A stretch of DNA of 64,000 nucleotides, taken from NCBI GenBank assembly GCA_018806915.1, contig JAGKQI010000087.1, forward strand, positions 372,001-436,000, in the 5' to 3' direction. The notes below the pieces were generated by a model. It saw nothing but the letters and a program-made list of their open reading frames with translations. It ran no database searches and was not told the DNA's origin. Below, piece after piece: positions 33,363-44,399 of this stretch. The translations under genes and the position numbers were made by a program. Positions within the stretch are counted from its first letter, which is position 1. Each line of letters starts with the position of its first letter. The DNA is from Phytophthora colocasiae (taxonomy: Eukaryota > Oomycota > Peronosporomycetes > Peronosporales > Peronosporaceae).

Positions 33363-36300
33363 ATGGGGAAGCTGTACAAGCAGCAACAGACCCAAGTCAT
33401 ACCTAATATGAAGGGAAAGAAGAAGCCACAGGCGGACAATGTGGGTAATGCAGGTAAGCTACAGCAACACCAGTCAATAGTAGTATAAGTGCTAATTCTT
33501 GGTTACAGAACGTCGTGCCAGTTCGCACCCTCGGGGGCGCATTGACTATCTGGTGGCTAACCAAGGCATCACAAAGGACAATCTAAATGACGAAGACTAC
33601 ATTGATGGATCGGATGGATCGTTAGACTCTGTTCAGGAAGCTGAGCCCGGCTCCAGGGATAACGAAGCGCCCCAAGAAGAAAATGGTGGTGTACTAATCG
33701 ACGACGCAAATGGTGGAGCTTTCGAGGTAGCTACACAAGAAAGAGAGGCCGTGGACGGTGCTGAAGAGGTCTGTATGAACGAGTTGAGCTCCAGCAACGA
33801 TGATATTGACGGATTAGGCAATGATGGGAGTGTTGCCGCGGCGCTGAACGTTACTAAGAATACTGTAGACACGGGGAACGTAGTGGCTAACGTCAACACT
33901 ACACACCAGACATTACTGACAACAATTTCACCTTGGGGAGTGCTGTGCAGAAGGCGCATGGGGAGAAGAAGAACGAAGAGAAGAAGAACGAAGAGAAGAA
34001 GAACGAAGAGAAGAAGAACGAAGAGAAGAACATCGAAGAAAAGGCGCTTGACGAGAAGAAGAACAAAGATATGAACATCGAAGAGAAGGCGCATGAAGAG
34101 AAGAAGAAGAATGAGAAGAGCATCCAAGAGAAGGCGCGTGAAGACGAGAAGGAATACGAGAAAGAGGTCGGCAAGAGTGAAAACAACATTACGTTGGACA
34201 ACTTGTCGGAGAGTGAGAGGACCAGCGACAGGTCGCTTGATTATGCAACAAAACGTGAAGGTATGCTGTGTTACTTGCTGTGTTGTTTGAGTTTTTGCTA
34301 CTGTTGCTAATATAGTCTATGGAAAATCGAGTTACAGAGGCGAAGAGGGCTATTTTACCACCGCGATATCCTACAAACAACGTTGCTGAAATACCGTTTG
34401 AGAAAAAGAGACCTCGACCAGTTCAAGAAGAAGTGGATACAGATAGCGATGAGGTGGATCTTTCGTCGAGGCGGAGCAGGACTTGTGAGCCCAATACTTC
34501 TGCCGATTTTGCTGGGTCTCCGATACGAAAACTTTCTCGCCGCAAAAGTAAAACGTGGGAAGATCGCAAAAAGTTGCTCAAGTCCCACAACCCAGTCGAA
34601 AATTTGGTGCCTGAACTTCCACAGGATACGTTCGATACATGGGAAGCGTTTCACACGATGCTCAAGGAATACGAGCAAAACTTTTTCCTCCACTACCGGA
34701 TTCGTAGCTCCGAAACGTGCGCCAAGTTCAACAGGTGATGTAGACTGCTTCGTGAGTTGGATCACTACTACTGATAACTATGTTGTTTGTTCTGTTGCTT
34801 CATATGTTGCTTCATATGGTGCTTCAAATGTTGCTCCGTATGTTGCATCGTATGTTGTTTGTCAATGTTGCTTTAATATTTTAGCACCCACGATGGCATC
34901 GCAAAGATCCCAGATTATTTTTCGCACAGCTACAAGCGTTTGTGGTGTAGTCACGCCGCCACACAGAAAGGTCGTGGTGCAGGTCGGCGTAGTCATGACC
35001 AGCGTTATACGGGGTGTGAAGCAAGCTTTGTTGCTCGTGTGGTGAAGGTTTTGAAAGGTGGCATTGCAAAATGGAAGGTTTGCATTGATCGTGAAAAGGA
35101 GGTACAAGTAAACTTTTCTGAGATGATATTTATGATAATCATTTTCTGACCAGTGTTGCTTAGATTTCCAGACACAACCATCGAACAACCAAGACTATAT
35201 TTGAGTCGTGCCAAGTCAATGCCTCTGTCACGCCAAGTCCGTCAAGATCTCGGTCTCCTTGCTGAAATGAAGACAAGCACAGCTGATGTGAATCGCTATC
35301 TTTCTGATAAACTGGGTGGGTAGCAGACTAGTGCTTCTTGTTCATGTGTATTTACTTTTAATTGAAACTTGATGTGAACGTCTCTTTACGAAACAGACAT
35401 GACAATTACTCCACAGCAAACACGAAACATGATGCGGCACTTATTGGGGGCTTCAACAACTGAGAGAGTCAAAGTACTGCTGGATTCATTTGCTGAAGTG
35501 GAAGGCAATGATGTGCTTTTTGTCCAAGATCAGATGGACATCACGTGTGTCATTGCAATTCAAACACGTGTACAAAATACCTGTTTTGGACAGTGGGGAG
35601 ACACGTTAGTGATGGACTGGACTCACGGTACCAATAACTTGGGGTACCACTTAGGTAGGGCGTTTTATTTATCGTTACTATTATCCTGGACTAACACTGT
35701 TTAAACTTTTTCAGGCAGCCTTCTCGTGACATCAGCTACAGGACGAGGGTGCCTGTTATTGAGTTTCTTGCCTTGGATAAGAAGGCTACAACCATGGAGA
35801 CAATTATTGACTTCTTCAAGCGGCATAATCCGACCTGGGGTAAGATTGAAACTGTCGTTATCGACAAAGATTTTGTCGAATGGCGCGTATTAGAGGCTTC
35901 CTTCCCTGGTACGAAGATCATTCTTTGTCAGTTCCATGCCATCACGTACTGGAGGAAAGTTTGTCGCCGATCCAAGTTCGATTTAAAGGTGTCACAACGA
36001 GATTTGATGGAAGCAGCATTTGCTAAGCTCGTCTACTGGTAGGTGTTGCTTATTATGTTGCTGCTTTTGTTGCTTACTATGTTGTTTGCTATGTTGCTTA
36101 CTATGTTGCTTCAATGAAACTTGACCTATAGCGAAACACAGCGATCGTTCAACTTGGAGTTGGAAGCATTTACAAGAGCTTGCGAAAAGGAGTCTCCTCA
36201 ACTACTCCAGTATTTCACAGCAAATTGAAAAACTTGCGACTCCATGTGGGCAAATTACATCAGGGGCAAATACTTTTCTGCGGGAAACACCACAACAAAC

Positions 36301-37837
36301 CGGATCGAATCCAATTGGAATCAAGTGAAGCTACTGCTGGGTAAACGTCCACGACTGGATGCAACAATCAGCGGTCTTATGGCTCACCAAACAACAATAA
36401 TTCGACAACTTCTCGCATATATAAGGAAACATTCAACCTCTACGCGACAGGCCGACAGCATTCCGGAATTCCTGGTACGAGTATCGAAGCACCTGAGTGA
36501 CGATTGCATGGCTAAAGTTCGTTTCCAATGGGACTACTTCGTGGTGTACTTGGCGGATACAGTTTGCACGAAGAACAGTGGAGTTTTGGGAGAGTGGAAA
36601 ATTTGTACGCGGGGCCATACGTACACCTGTAATGACTTCCAGTGGCTGTCTGTTCTACTGTAGCCACCACCTGCCATGCCAGTGCCTGATGTATATTGCC
36701 CAGTGTGTCCATCGATTTGAAAATCTACCGCCGTCTACAATTGCTTTGCGGTGGGATATGCTGGCAATGGCCGACATGGAGAACAAGTTCGTTGAAGGCA
36801 TTTCTTCACTTGTAGACGTTCAAGACACGATGAAAGTAGCTGTCGACTCATTTACTCATGACGGTTTAACGCAACCTAGCGTTCCTAACGAGAGAGTTGA
36901 AGAATCACCGCGGACCTTAACAATCCAAGACGCTACAGATGCAACCCAAGAAGCAACATTTGAAGCAACCCAAGAAGCAACATTTGAAGCAACCCAAACA
37001 GCAACACTGATAAAGGACCGAAACAAATGTACTTCTAGGAGCCCCAAGCGCAGCATTCAACGACACAAGACCAAACGCGGCATTGTTTACGTGAAAATCC
37101 GCCGTCGAGAGCGAGCCAATGTAGTTGTTCTGTCTGCTGAGGAAAACTATTGCTACGCTAAAGCGGTATTTGAGCCAGTCATGGAGTATTTATCTGGGTT
37201 GTCCAGCCCAGCGTTTTTGTCTGCTCTTCGCACCTGGAAGGAAACCGTGCGAAATGGACTGCGTGAACATAGTGGAGCTGGAGTTGATGTCTCGGGCATT
37301 ACCGAAGCAGTTGACGAAACAGATAGGTCAAATTCGTCTGATGCTGAATCGGAAATTGCACCTGCAGAACTTATTGATACCATGCATTTGATCAAGGGAA
37401 TGGAGCAACGTAGCGTAATTCCTTCGCCAGCGGAAACAGTACGATTGGAGAGTGAAAAAGCGCCATCTGAACCAGCTTTGCCTGCCCAAGGTATTACCTA
37501 CGAGTCTGACACAGGCGCAACACCGCAAAACTTTGCAAGCACAAAAGATGACATGTCTACTGGAGTCGAAGTGATTCGATTGCCGCAACGGAAGCCTCGC
37601 CACAACCAGCGGAAGAAACTGAAACAAGGCACAATAGACAAGAGCGCGAAACCACGAAAACTAGCTGCCATCTCGCTTCCAGACAAACGCATACCTTCTC
37701 TGCCCCGTGTGTTGGAGTGGACCAGTCACATGGTTGATCCTCATCACGTCAGGGAAATCCTCGCAAACTATCCTTTGATTATGGACGACGAATTCATAGC
37801 TGCACGTGACGCTAAGAGCAAACGTGAATTTGTTTAA
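33363..37837 (+). pseudogene. Mutator-like (MULE) transposase, multi-exon, decayed
   Basis: From an ATG at 33363 (MGKLYKQQQ), introns are visible at about 33453-33507, 34260-34317, 34735-34884, 35101-35163, 35316-35397, 35656-35714 and 36042-36130. The protein has an acidic region, a Lys/Glu repeat (EKKNE units), a FAR1-like DNA-binding part (FDTWEAFHTMLKEYEQNF; RYTGCEASF), then the MULE catalytic region (TTMETIIDFFKRHN; VIDKDFVEW; LCQFHAITYWRKV) and a SWIM zinc finger (FYCSHHLPCQCLM). Damage: a missing G at about 35747 (GRG|VPVIEFLA), an in-frame TGA at about 36226, and a frame change at about 36640 before the SWIM motif. A TAA at 37835-37837 separates it from the protease part. It is either an inactive copy or contains sequencing errors. 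Confidence 0.72.
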
Positions 37838-39010
37838 AGTGCTGACTACGAATTCAACTTCGTGATCCCCCACAAACTTGTCATCAAGTTGAAAGCTGTG
37901 GTGGAAACTGAGAAGAAAACATGTCCAAATTCAATGTTCTTTAATGCTGAAGAAGAGCACGCTGAAGGTACAACAGAAGAAGTCATCGCTTTTATTCCAG
38001 GTGGTTCGCCACGTTTTACCAGGTTAGTAGTATGCTGTGTTGCTTGTTTTGTTGCTAACCGCTTGTGTTGCTTGTTATGTTGATACAGTGCAGCAGTCTA
38101 CAGGATGTCACAGTACTATAATATAATGCGGAAGCTCAGGGCTTGGATTGCAGACGTCGAGTGGGTCCCGGTCGACAAGCTGGGGTGATATTCGCTCGCA
38201 CCCAGAGCTATTCGATGAAGAAACGGAAACCGCGGCGTTAAAAAAGCCTCACTTTGTACCGACGCAACATCAACAATTGGCTGATGATGTCGTGAAGACA
38301 CTTGAGGGATGTTGCTTGAGCTCAATCTATCGGTTAAGTGGAGGAGAGTGTGCTGTTATGGTGGATAATTTGGTGGGAAGGCTAGCTCGCGACTGTATGC
38401 TGAACGATACCGTTCTTGATTTCGGAATTCGATGCATTGCTGAATCAATTGGCGGTTGCTATGTGCTAAGTCCGTTTGCACCGACATTGGGTTGCCCTCC
38501 GCCGCCACAAGCTCCAATATCAAGCTACAAGAGCGTTGTGCTGCCTGTACACCTGTCCGATATTCATTGGGCATCATCGCCAGCTTTTCGTACGCTACGA
38601 CGACACCGACAATTACACCATATTTCTATGAGCCATTGTGCTCTACCTCATATCGAGCGTCAATGGAATCGACGTACAAAAGCGTTGTGGGAAAATTCCT
38701 GAAGGACTGGCATGCTAATTCCATGTCAGATGAAGATGATCCTGTGGTAGAAAAAAGTGCGTGGATAACTGGGCCTAAACAGCCAGATGGAAGTTCATGT
38801 GGAGTCTTAGTGATCGCCCAAGTTTACTCAATGCTGAAGAAGAGCTTCCAATTCTCGAGAACCACTGTAACGAGAAACGACGTAGCTATTATGCGGTTAC
38901 GAATTATGTGGATGATTTTACAACTGCCTGAGGTTAGCACGAGGGCGAACAAAGTTGCTAGAGAAGTTGCTGGGACTGACATTGAACTCTTGGCGACGGT
39001 ACCCACTTAA
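37838..39010 (+). pseudogene. Ulp1/C48-type cysteine protease region downstream of the MULE transposase
   Basis: The frame of the transposase continues past the TAA into SADYEFNFVIPHKL. A short intron (about 38021-38089) precedes the protease region: NDTVLDFGIRCIAESIGG, then SDIHW, a frame change, IIASFSYATTTPTITPYFYE, and KQPDGSSCGVLVIAQVY. The HW and QPDGSSCG motifs are the His and Gln/Cys elements of SUMO-protease-like C48 peptidases. The frame change after HW is repaired if GGG at 38569-38571 were GGGG. A transposase and a Ulp1 domain in one reading frame suggests that an intact relative encodes one fused or read-through protein, as known for some plant MULEs carrying Ulp1 sequences. Confidence 0.68.
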
Positions 39011-39044
39011 GAAAATTGAATTTCGTCTCAACATACATATTGGC

Positions 39045-39485
39045 TCAACTTTCGTCTAGTAAAGCGTTGCAGGATTCCTCCAGCGCTATAGGGTAAGACA
39101 TAATATAGCCTGCGCTGCGAATTGGGACGCCAGCTGCGGTAGTGATGCGTGTTGTTTCTTGTTTCTCTCGGGAAATTAGCATAGCCAACTCATCATGCGC
39201 ATTAAGAATCTTCAGCGAGTACTTCGACATTTTCTCGAGCTTTTCTTCCATTTCTGAAAGGTGTTGAAGTCGGGACCGCAAAAGCCGGTGGCAAATAGCT
39301 GCTCGGTGGCTTCGAGGGGCATATGGTTCAGCGCTCGCAGTTGCCTGTGGGTCTGGGATCGCTGTATTATCTTCAGGACCACGAGGGCTGGCGCAGCCTC
39401 TGGTGGTATCTTCGTTCATGTTTGTTTTTGAAACAGCTGCTCTCAGGTATTTGCAAAATTCACGTTTACAATCGGTAACTTTCAA
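39045..39485 (-). CDS. Hypothetical coiled-coil protein, 146 aa
   Basis: An open frame convergent with the Ulp1 region. The middle (LQHLSEMEEKLEKMSKYSLK) looks like a short coiled coil; the rest is polar. No signal peptide or known domain. It may belong to the adjacent MULE or be a remnant of an unrelated gene. Support is only the open frame and amino-acid composition. Confidence 0.35.
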   Translation of the reverse strand: MKVTDCKREFCKYLRAAVSKTNMNEDTTRGCASPRGPEDNTAIPDPQATASAEPYAPRSHRAAICHRLLRSRLQHLSEMEEKLEKMSKYSLKILNAHDELAMLISREKQETTRITTAAGVPIRSAGYIMSYPIALEESCNALLDES

Positions 39486-39983
39486 TGTTGCACTAATATC
39501 TTCAAGAATATTTTACGCCACTGGCTCTATTCATCAATCTTGTGTTGTTTGTTAAGTCGCTTGTTAAGTCATAAGTCCTCCATATGTTGCTGCAAGACGT
39601 GTCGTCTTGTCGGTATTAGGTTGTAGTAACGCCGTCCCCTTCTGGTGGATGCTCCAAGGTGGCTAGCGCGAATCACACACAATAATGCTGTCAATCATCT
39701 CGTTTCTTCGCCGACGAATCGTCGGACACGTGCGCACATCAGCTTGACCTTTGCTTCTTACAAACACCGACGGGATACCACCAGCAAAAAAGAGAGAGAA
39801 ACGCATGGTTACCTGTAGTAGGTCCCTCACACTACTTGTACGTGTACTAGTACATATCAAGCACCACAAGTCCGTACTACAACATCCTAGCTTAGGTACT
39901 TCGAACTACACGAACGACAACTTTGTTGCTGGGTTTAAGGATCAGGTTTACAGCACAACATTCAAAACTAAGCGAAAGGCAAA
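39486..39983. other. Intergenic before AA17 copy 3
   Basis: No gene recognised. Contains ATTAGGTTGTAGTAA (39615-39629), the inverted partner of 26655-26669, and next to it CCTTCTGGTGG, also present beside the left copy. Confidence 0.45.
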
Positions 39984-40946
39984 CTAGTGACGACGCATAC
40001 GACGAGCGCACTTGCTGGTATCGGCCTCACCAGCAACAGACGAATCAAAGTTGAAGGAACTCGGTGCTGTCGTAGTGATAGACGTTGAAGGCGAGCCATT
40101 TGTCGATGGAGTCGAGTTGGACGACGGGGTTGAGTTCGACGATGGGGTTGAGTTCGACGAAGGGGTTGAGCTTGACGAGGGATTTGAGTTGGGCGAAGGG
40201 GTCGAGTTAGATGAGGGGGTAGAATTCGAGGAAGGGGTCGAGTTTGACGACGGGGTTGAGTTTGACGAAGGAGTCGATCCGTCACTGCTTCCAGTGGCAG
40301 AGCCGGCGTCTGACGATTTCGTAGTCGTTGTCGAAGTGCCGCCACCACCACCGCTTCCCGACACGACAATATCAGCACACGTCGGGTACGTCTGCTTGGC
40401 AATGTCCGAGTGCCAGTAAAACTGCAACACGCAGTCTCCGGGCTTATCACAACCCTCTACGTCCGCAGGCATTTTAGCAGTCGTGCCATCTTCACCGCCG
40501 TTCTCAGCGAACGGTTCGATGTTCAACAGAGTCTTGTAGCTCTTGTACGTGATCACACCCTTGGCATCCTTGCTCGGTTTGAGGATGCTCAATTTCATGA
40601 AACCCGGGTGAGGGGCCTCAATCTTCCACTTCACTTCAAAATTCGAACCAGGTTGGATGGTGGTGACTTCGCTGCCTTCCTCGTACACAGTACCGCGACA
40701 CCCGTTCTGAAGGTTGAACGTCGCGGAAGGAGGAAAATCCTTCTGCTTGTGCTGCGAAAGACCTTCAATGGGGGCGATCTGCATCTCAGTCAGACCGATG
40801 TTAATGAGAGCGCCCGAGTCCTTGTGGTACTTCTCTGACATCTGCCGGTAGGCAGGCAAAGTCATCTTGCCGTGAGCATCCGCAGTAGCGAAGAGTGCGG
40901 CCGCCGTGGCCACCAGAGCAAATGAACCGAGTCCCGTGGGCTTCAT
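39984..40946 (-). CDS. AA17 lytic polysaccharide monooxygenase, copy 3
   Basis: 320 aa, intact. The signal peptide (GSFALVATAAALFATADA) leaves His25 first in the mature enzyme (HGKMTLPAYRQ). The catalytic module is very like copy 1: INIGLTEMQIAPIEGLSQHK, NGCRGTVYEEGSEVTT, APHPGFMKLSILKPSKDAKG and FYWHSDIAKQTYPTCAD. A long low-complexity linker of STPSSN repeats (about residues 215-290) leads to KCARRMRRH. Predicted activity: secreted, copper-dependent oxidative cleavage of pectin during plant colonisation. It is the third family member on the minus strand, separated from copy 2 by 13.9 kb of repeats. The linker differs from those of copies 1 and 2, while the catalytic module and tail are conserved. 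Confidence 0.93.
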   Translation of the reverse strand: MKPTGLGSFALVATAAALFATADAHGKMTLPAYRQMSEKYHKDSGALINIGLTEMQIAPIEGLSQHKQKDFPPSATFNLQNGCRGTVYEEGSEVTTIQPGSNFEVKWKIEAPHPGFMKLSILKPSKDAKGVITYKSYKTLLNIEPFAENGGEDGTTAKMPADVEGCDKPGDCVLQFYWHSDIAKQTYPTCADIVVSGSGGGGGTSTTTTKSSDAGSATGSSDGSTPSSNSTPSSNSTPSSNSTPSSNSTPSPNSNPSSSSTPSSNSTPSSNSTPSSNSTPSTNGSPSTSITTTAPSSFNFDSSVAGEADTSKCARRMRRH

Positions 40947-41017
40947 TGTGACGTTTCACTGTTCGAAGAGATTAATCAGCGTTCTTGGCCAGCAACTGGA
41001 GATAGCTCGGGATCGCT

Positions 41018-41034
41018 AAAGCGAAAATGAAAAG
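41018..41034 (-). promoter_or_regulatory. Possible initiator of AA17 copy 3
   Basis: Minus-strand CTTTTCATTTTCGCTTT, about 72-88 bp before the start codon, agrees with most of the oomycete TCATTYYNCAWTTT core and resembles the motif before AA17 copy 2. Confidence 0.5.
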
Positions 41035-42130
41035 GTCACGGCTCATGGCCTTCCGTCGGGTCGAGCGCAGGAAAAAGCGTGGCAGCTCAGTGAAGACAAC
41101 GTACTCCGTGCGGAGGTACGGAGATATAGCGCAGGATGGGACACCATGCAAAAGACTTGAGGATACATTCATGGATCATTCCGTAAATGCACGGAGTTGA
41201 GTTATAACTAAGGTTCACAAACCGATGTTTCACAACCAAGTTCATCTTTTGCCGGCATTGGATTTGAGCTACTCACCGAGCTGTTCTCATTCTCGCAACA
41301 GTGATTTGAGAATGGTACGTGTATAATACATATTGTCAGGCTTTGCATTGGAGCTATTACATGTTCGCCTCCAACAATAAGAGTGCTGAAGCAGCCATCG
41401 ATTCGCTGCCAAAAAGAAACATTCTGCTGGCTGACAATTTTAATCCCGTCAAACATTGAGTTGCCCATATCCATACAAATGTTGCAATCTGCAGCACAAG
41501 TTTCGGTAGCAGCGGTGCGGACAAGTGTAACGTAGCACAGACGACCTTGAAGTCAAATCGCAACGTTGCAGTTAGTGATAGAGCTGTATGAGTGGGGCAC
41601 ACGCCGGCTTACAGTACATGTACCACTGAATATATTCAGGAAAAGAGCAGGATTCTCTGGTTACATGATGTTCAATAAATGATGATACACAACATTCCAA
41701 CTACATGAAACTCTCCTGGGGAGACATCCACTACAATGTAACATGTCATGTACAATCTCTACAGTACCAGTGCTAATACACTGCTGAAAAAATCGTTGGC
41801 AAATTCCGGTTGACGTCTGGAGAGCACTGCGGTCCTGCAGTATAGAAAACACTAGCGTTTAGCACAAGGTACGAGGAGATAGCGGAAAGCGAAAATCAGA
41901 CGAAAGCCACTGACGAAAGTGATGCATTACCCGGACTGTGTAAAATTGGCAGGAGATTTCCGAAATACAATAACATTGAAGATCTACTGTCAGGACTGCC
42001 TTGCAGAGTGAGTGAGTGAGCCAGCCATGGCGAGAGAAGATGATTATCGATGGTGCATTCACAGTCTGAACGTTTACTTTTCTGAAACTCAGCCACACAT
42101 CCTTTGTTAAATACATGTTTCTTTTTACTA
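41035..42130. other. Intergenic, no gene recognised
   Basis: About 1.1 kb. Several overlapping short frames on the minus strand have no recognisable domain. Nothing else noted. Confidence 0.45.
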
Positions 42131-42391
42131 CTATTTTAAAGTTTGTTTTCGGCGAATGCGTTCTCGGGTCCATTCTGGGAACGTCTCTTTCCCCATTGCC
42201 AAACCTGAATCGAAACTCAACGCTCTCCATGGGTTCTGGTACTGTTTCTTCCGATCAAATGCAATCAGTTCCGCAAGAACATCGTCGCTAAGAACTACCA
42301 AATCCCACTTTAATTGGAGCTCGAGTTCTTGCTCGTGCTGGCGCAACAGCCGTAATTCGATCTGAATGCGACGCACGAAATTTAAAGACAT
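42131..42391 (-). pseudogene. Gene fragment, left arm of an inverted duplication
   Basis: 86-codon frame containing WDLVVLSDDVLAELIAFDRK and KKQYQNPWRALSFDS, preceded by a helical Glu/Leu/Arg-rich segment. A diverged copy of the same segment lies in opposite orientation at 42485-42607. The family is not recognised. The fragment could be a short gene or the end of a lost one. Confidence 0.5.
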
Positions 42392-42484
42392 TCAAGAGGT
42401 ATGGAGACACGGATCCTGGCTTTTTGGGTCATTCTTCTAACTTGTTTTGAAGGACGCGTTGGAAGCTGCCAACAACAGAAATTC

Positions 42485-42607
42485 TGGGATTTGGTTGTTC
42501 CCAGCGACGATGTTTTTGCGGAACTAATGCTCGTCATGATCAAATTGCATTTGGCCGTGAAGAAACAGTACCAGAACCCATGGAGAACGCTGAGTTTTGA
42601 CGCTCAG
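42485..42607 (+). pseudogene. Gene fragment, right arm of an inverted duplication
   Basis: Reads WDLVVPSDDVFAELMLVM ... KKQYQNPWRTLSFDAQ, matching the minus-strand fragment at 42131-42391 with a six-codon insertion. It is truncated and lacks both ends of the other arm. Confidence 0.55.
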
Positions 42608-42632
42608 TGTGGTGTTCTACTGCCATTTTGTT

Positions 42633-44024
42633 TCAACTAGCAGTTGAGACGGATGCTGTCGACCCACTTGGAGCGGACTGAGTGACCAACGCTCGATCTT
42701 TCTTGCATTTGAGACGCGCATCACGAGGAGCAATCATCTCCGGGAACTCATGGACGCTTGAACCGGGTATAGTTGCCGTCATTTGCTCCGTCATGTCTTC
42801 CTCGGCTATTTCCAATAACGAAGGGGTTCGTCCTGACGCTGCGTTCGTTTCGGCGACAGCTTCCAGCGACGGCAGACGAATGTTTCCATTATCCGAACTA
42901 GTGAGCACCGGAGCCTGGAACGTAGTACCCTTGGCTTGCTGTAAACCTCCAGTCAAGTGAGGAGCCGTCGCTGCTCTAGCCAATGCTCGTGAATTGGGAG
43001 AAACACTCGACTGCGACGCCGTCTCAGCTGCAGCAGCCACCAATGAGGACAAGTCCGAGCTGTACAAAAACCCAATTGCGTGATCAAACTGCTTGGACAA
43101 GAAGACACCGCGCTTGCGAGATGATCCGTGGCCACTGCGGTCACGCTCACTTTGCGAATTTTCTTCAGCTTCAAAGGTCGTACTACCGCTTCTGTTGGTT
43201 GGGACGGAAGGGTGTGCAAAGCTCATGGATCCAGGCTTATTGGCCAGCCACATGCCCTTCCCGAACCGAGCTGAGCACATGATTAAGTACACTTGCGGAC
43301 TGCAGACACCAGTGCCTTTATCCCCTGGTCTCTGCAGCACCCGGAAGGATTCCCACGCGTGGAGTTTCTTGCTGGCTGCAATTAATTTCTGCACAAAATT
43401 CTGGCCCATGTACCTCTGTGTAGCTGCAGCACGGAAGCCCCAATGGTGTGTTTTACCTCGTTCCACATGGAACAGACACGAAGCGTTAGGCTTGGTGGTG
43501 AACACGAGTTTGCGATGTTGTGTAGCTCGCAAGAAGCAGCCCGTAGCCGGGTCCATAAGATACACTGGAGCATCAGCTGCACTCCGACCGAACACATGGT
43601 CCTTCAAGCTTCCCTTCACCTGCTCGTAGAGAGAACTGCCGCTCGTACTGGACGAAACAACTTCAGGTCGTTGACTGCTAAGTCCGAGCGGACGACTGAG
43701 CGACGTCCGACCCTGCTGCGGCCAGCGCTCACTAAAGGCCTTAAACAGCTCGGCTCGTGCTGCAGCCAACGTTTCGGCCGGTGTTAATGTATGTTCCTGA
43801 GTCTGGCGACCGACGGTGGCGAGCGTTTCCCATAGTTGCGCGAAGAAGCCCCAACCGTGTCCCTCCGTGACGACGGTGATGGATACGAGAGTGGGCAGCA
43901 GCGCGAAGAAGGCAAGTGGCACGACTGGGGTAGTGGCAATGGCGTCGTTGAGCGTGGAGGCGCCTAGGAGCAGCAGGCCGCTTGTCCCCAGAGACAGCAG
44001 CAACAAAGGCACCTTGGATGCCAT
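42633..44024 (-). CDS. Membrane protein with beta-trefoil/fascin-like domain
   Basis: 463 aa from the ATG at 44024 (MASKVPLLLLSLG); the frame also has an ATG at 44105. Two N-terminal hydrophobic helices (VPLLLLSLGTSGLLLLGAST; VPLAFFALLPTLVSITVV) suggest membrane insertion. A soluble domain then reads VYLMDPATGCFLRATQHRKL, FHVERGKTHHWGFRAAATQR and AWESFRVLQ, with the spacing of beta-trefoil repeats as in fascin-type actin-binding or carbohydrate-binding folds. The C-terminus is polar and probably disordered. No enzymatic motif is seen. The trefoil assignment is by pattern only; the gene itself is well supported by length and composition. Confidence 0.65.
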   Translation of the reverse strand: MASKVPLLLLSLGTSGLLLLGASTLNDAIATTPVVPLAFFALLPTLVSITVVTEGHGWGFFAQLWETLATVGRQTQEHTLTPAETLAAARAELFKAFSERWPQQGRTSLSRPLGLSSQRPEVVSSSTSGSSLYEQVKGSLKDHVFGRSAADAPVYLMDPATGCFLRATQHRKLVFTTKPNASCLFHVERGKTHHWGFRAAATQRYMGQNFVQKLIAASKKLHAWESFRVLQRPGDKGTGVCSPQVYLIMCSARFGKGMWLANKPGSMSFAHPSVPTNRSGSTTFEAEENSQSERDRSGHGSSRKRGVFLSKQFDHAIGFLYSSDLSSLVAAAAETASQSSVSPNSRALARAATAPHLTGGLQQAKGTTFQAPVLTSSDNGNIRLPSLEAVAETNAASGRTPSLLEIAEEDMTEQMTATIPGSSVHEFPEMIAPRDARLKCKKDRALVTQSAPSGSTASVSTAS

Positions 44025-44399
44025 GTTTGTTGTTCCTATTGTGACGTCACTCAATTGGGGGAGTAGCCGTTTACGCCACTCTCTTGACCCTCTAAAAAAT
44101 CCCACCCTAACCTCCGTTACTTTGCGCTTACATCATTGTCAGTGCGAGCGCTACATGCGCGCCTCTGCAACGAAAGCAACATGGTGTATTCGCTAACACG
44201 TATTGTATATGTCGAGCAAGTCTCGCCGTCGAAGTCGCACTTGCAGGCGCGCAGGATGATTTCCTAGAAAATCCTTCACAAAAATCCTTCACAATAATGA
44301 CGTCACTATAACAAGGATTTTACGAGGCTACCTGCTACATTCGGGGCACATCCGTACTGTGTCGTAATTTACGACTCGTAAAGCGGTCTCACAAGGAGG

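Noticed and set aside
33933..34310. Independent gene for the Lys/Glu-rich protein (KKNEE repeats)
   Set aside because: It lies inside the MULE transposase region and is best read as its charged linker, reached by an unresolved frame change or intron.
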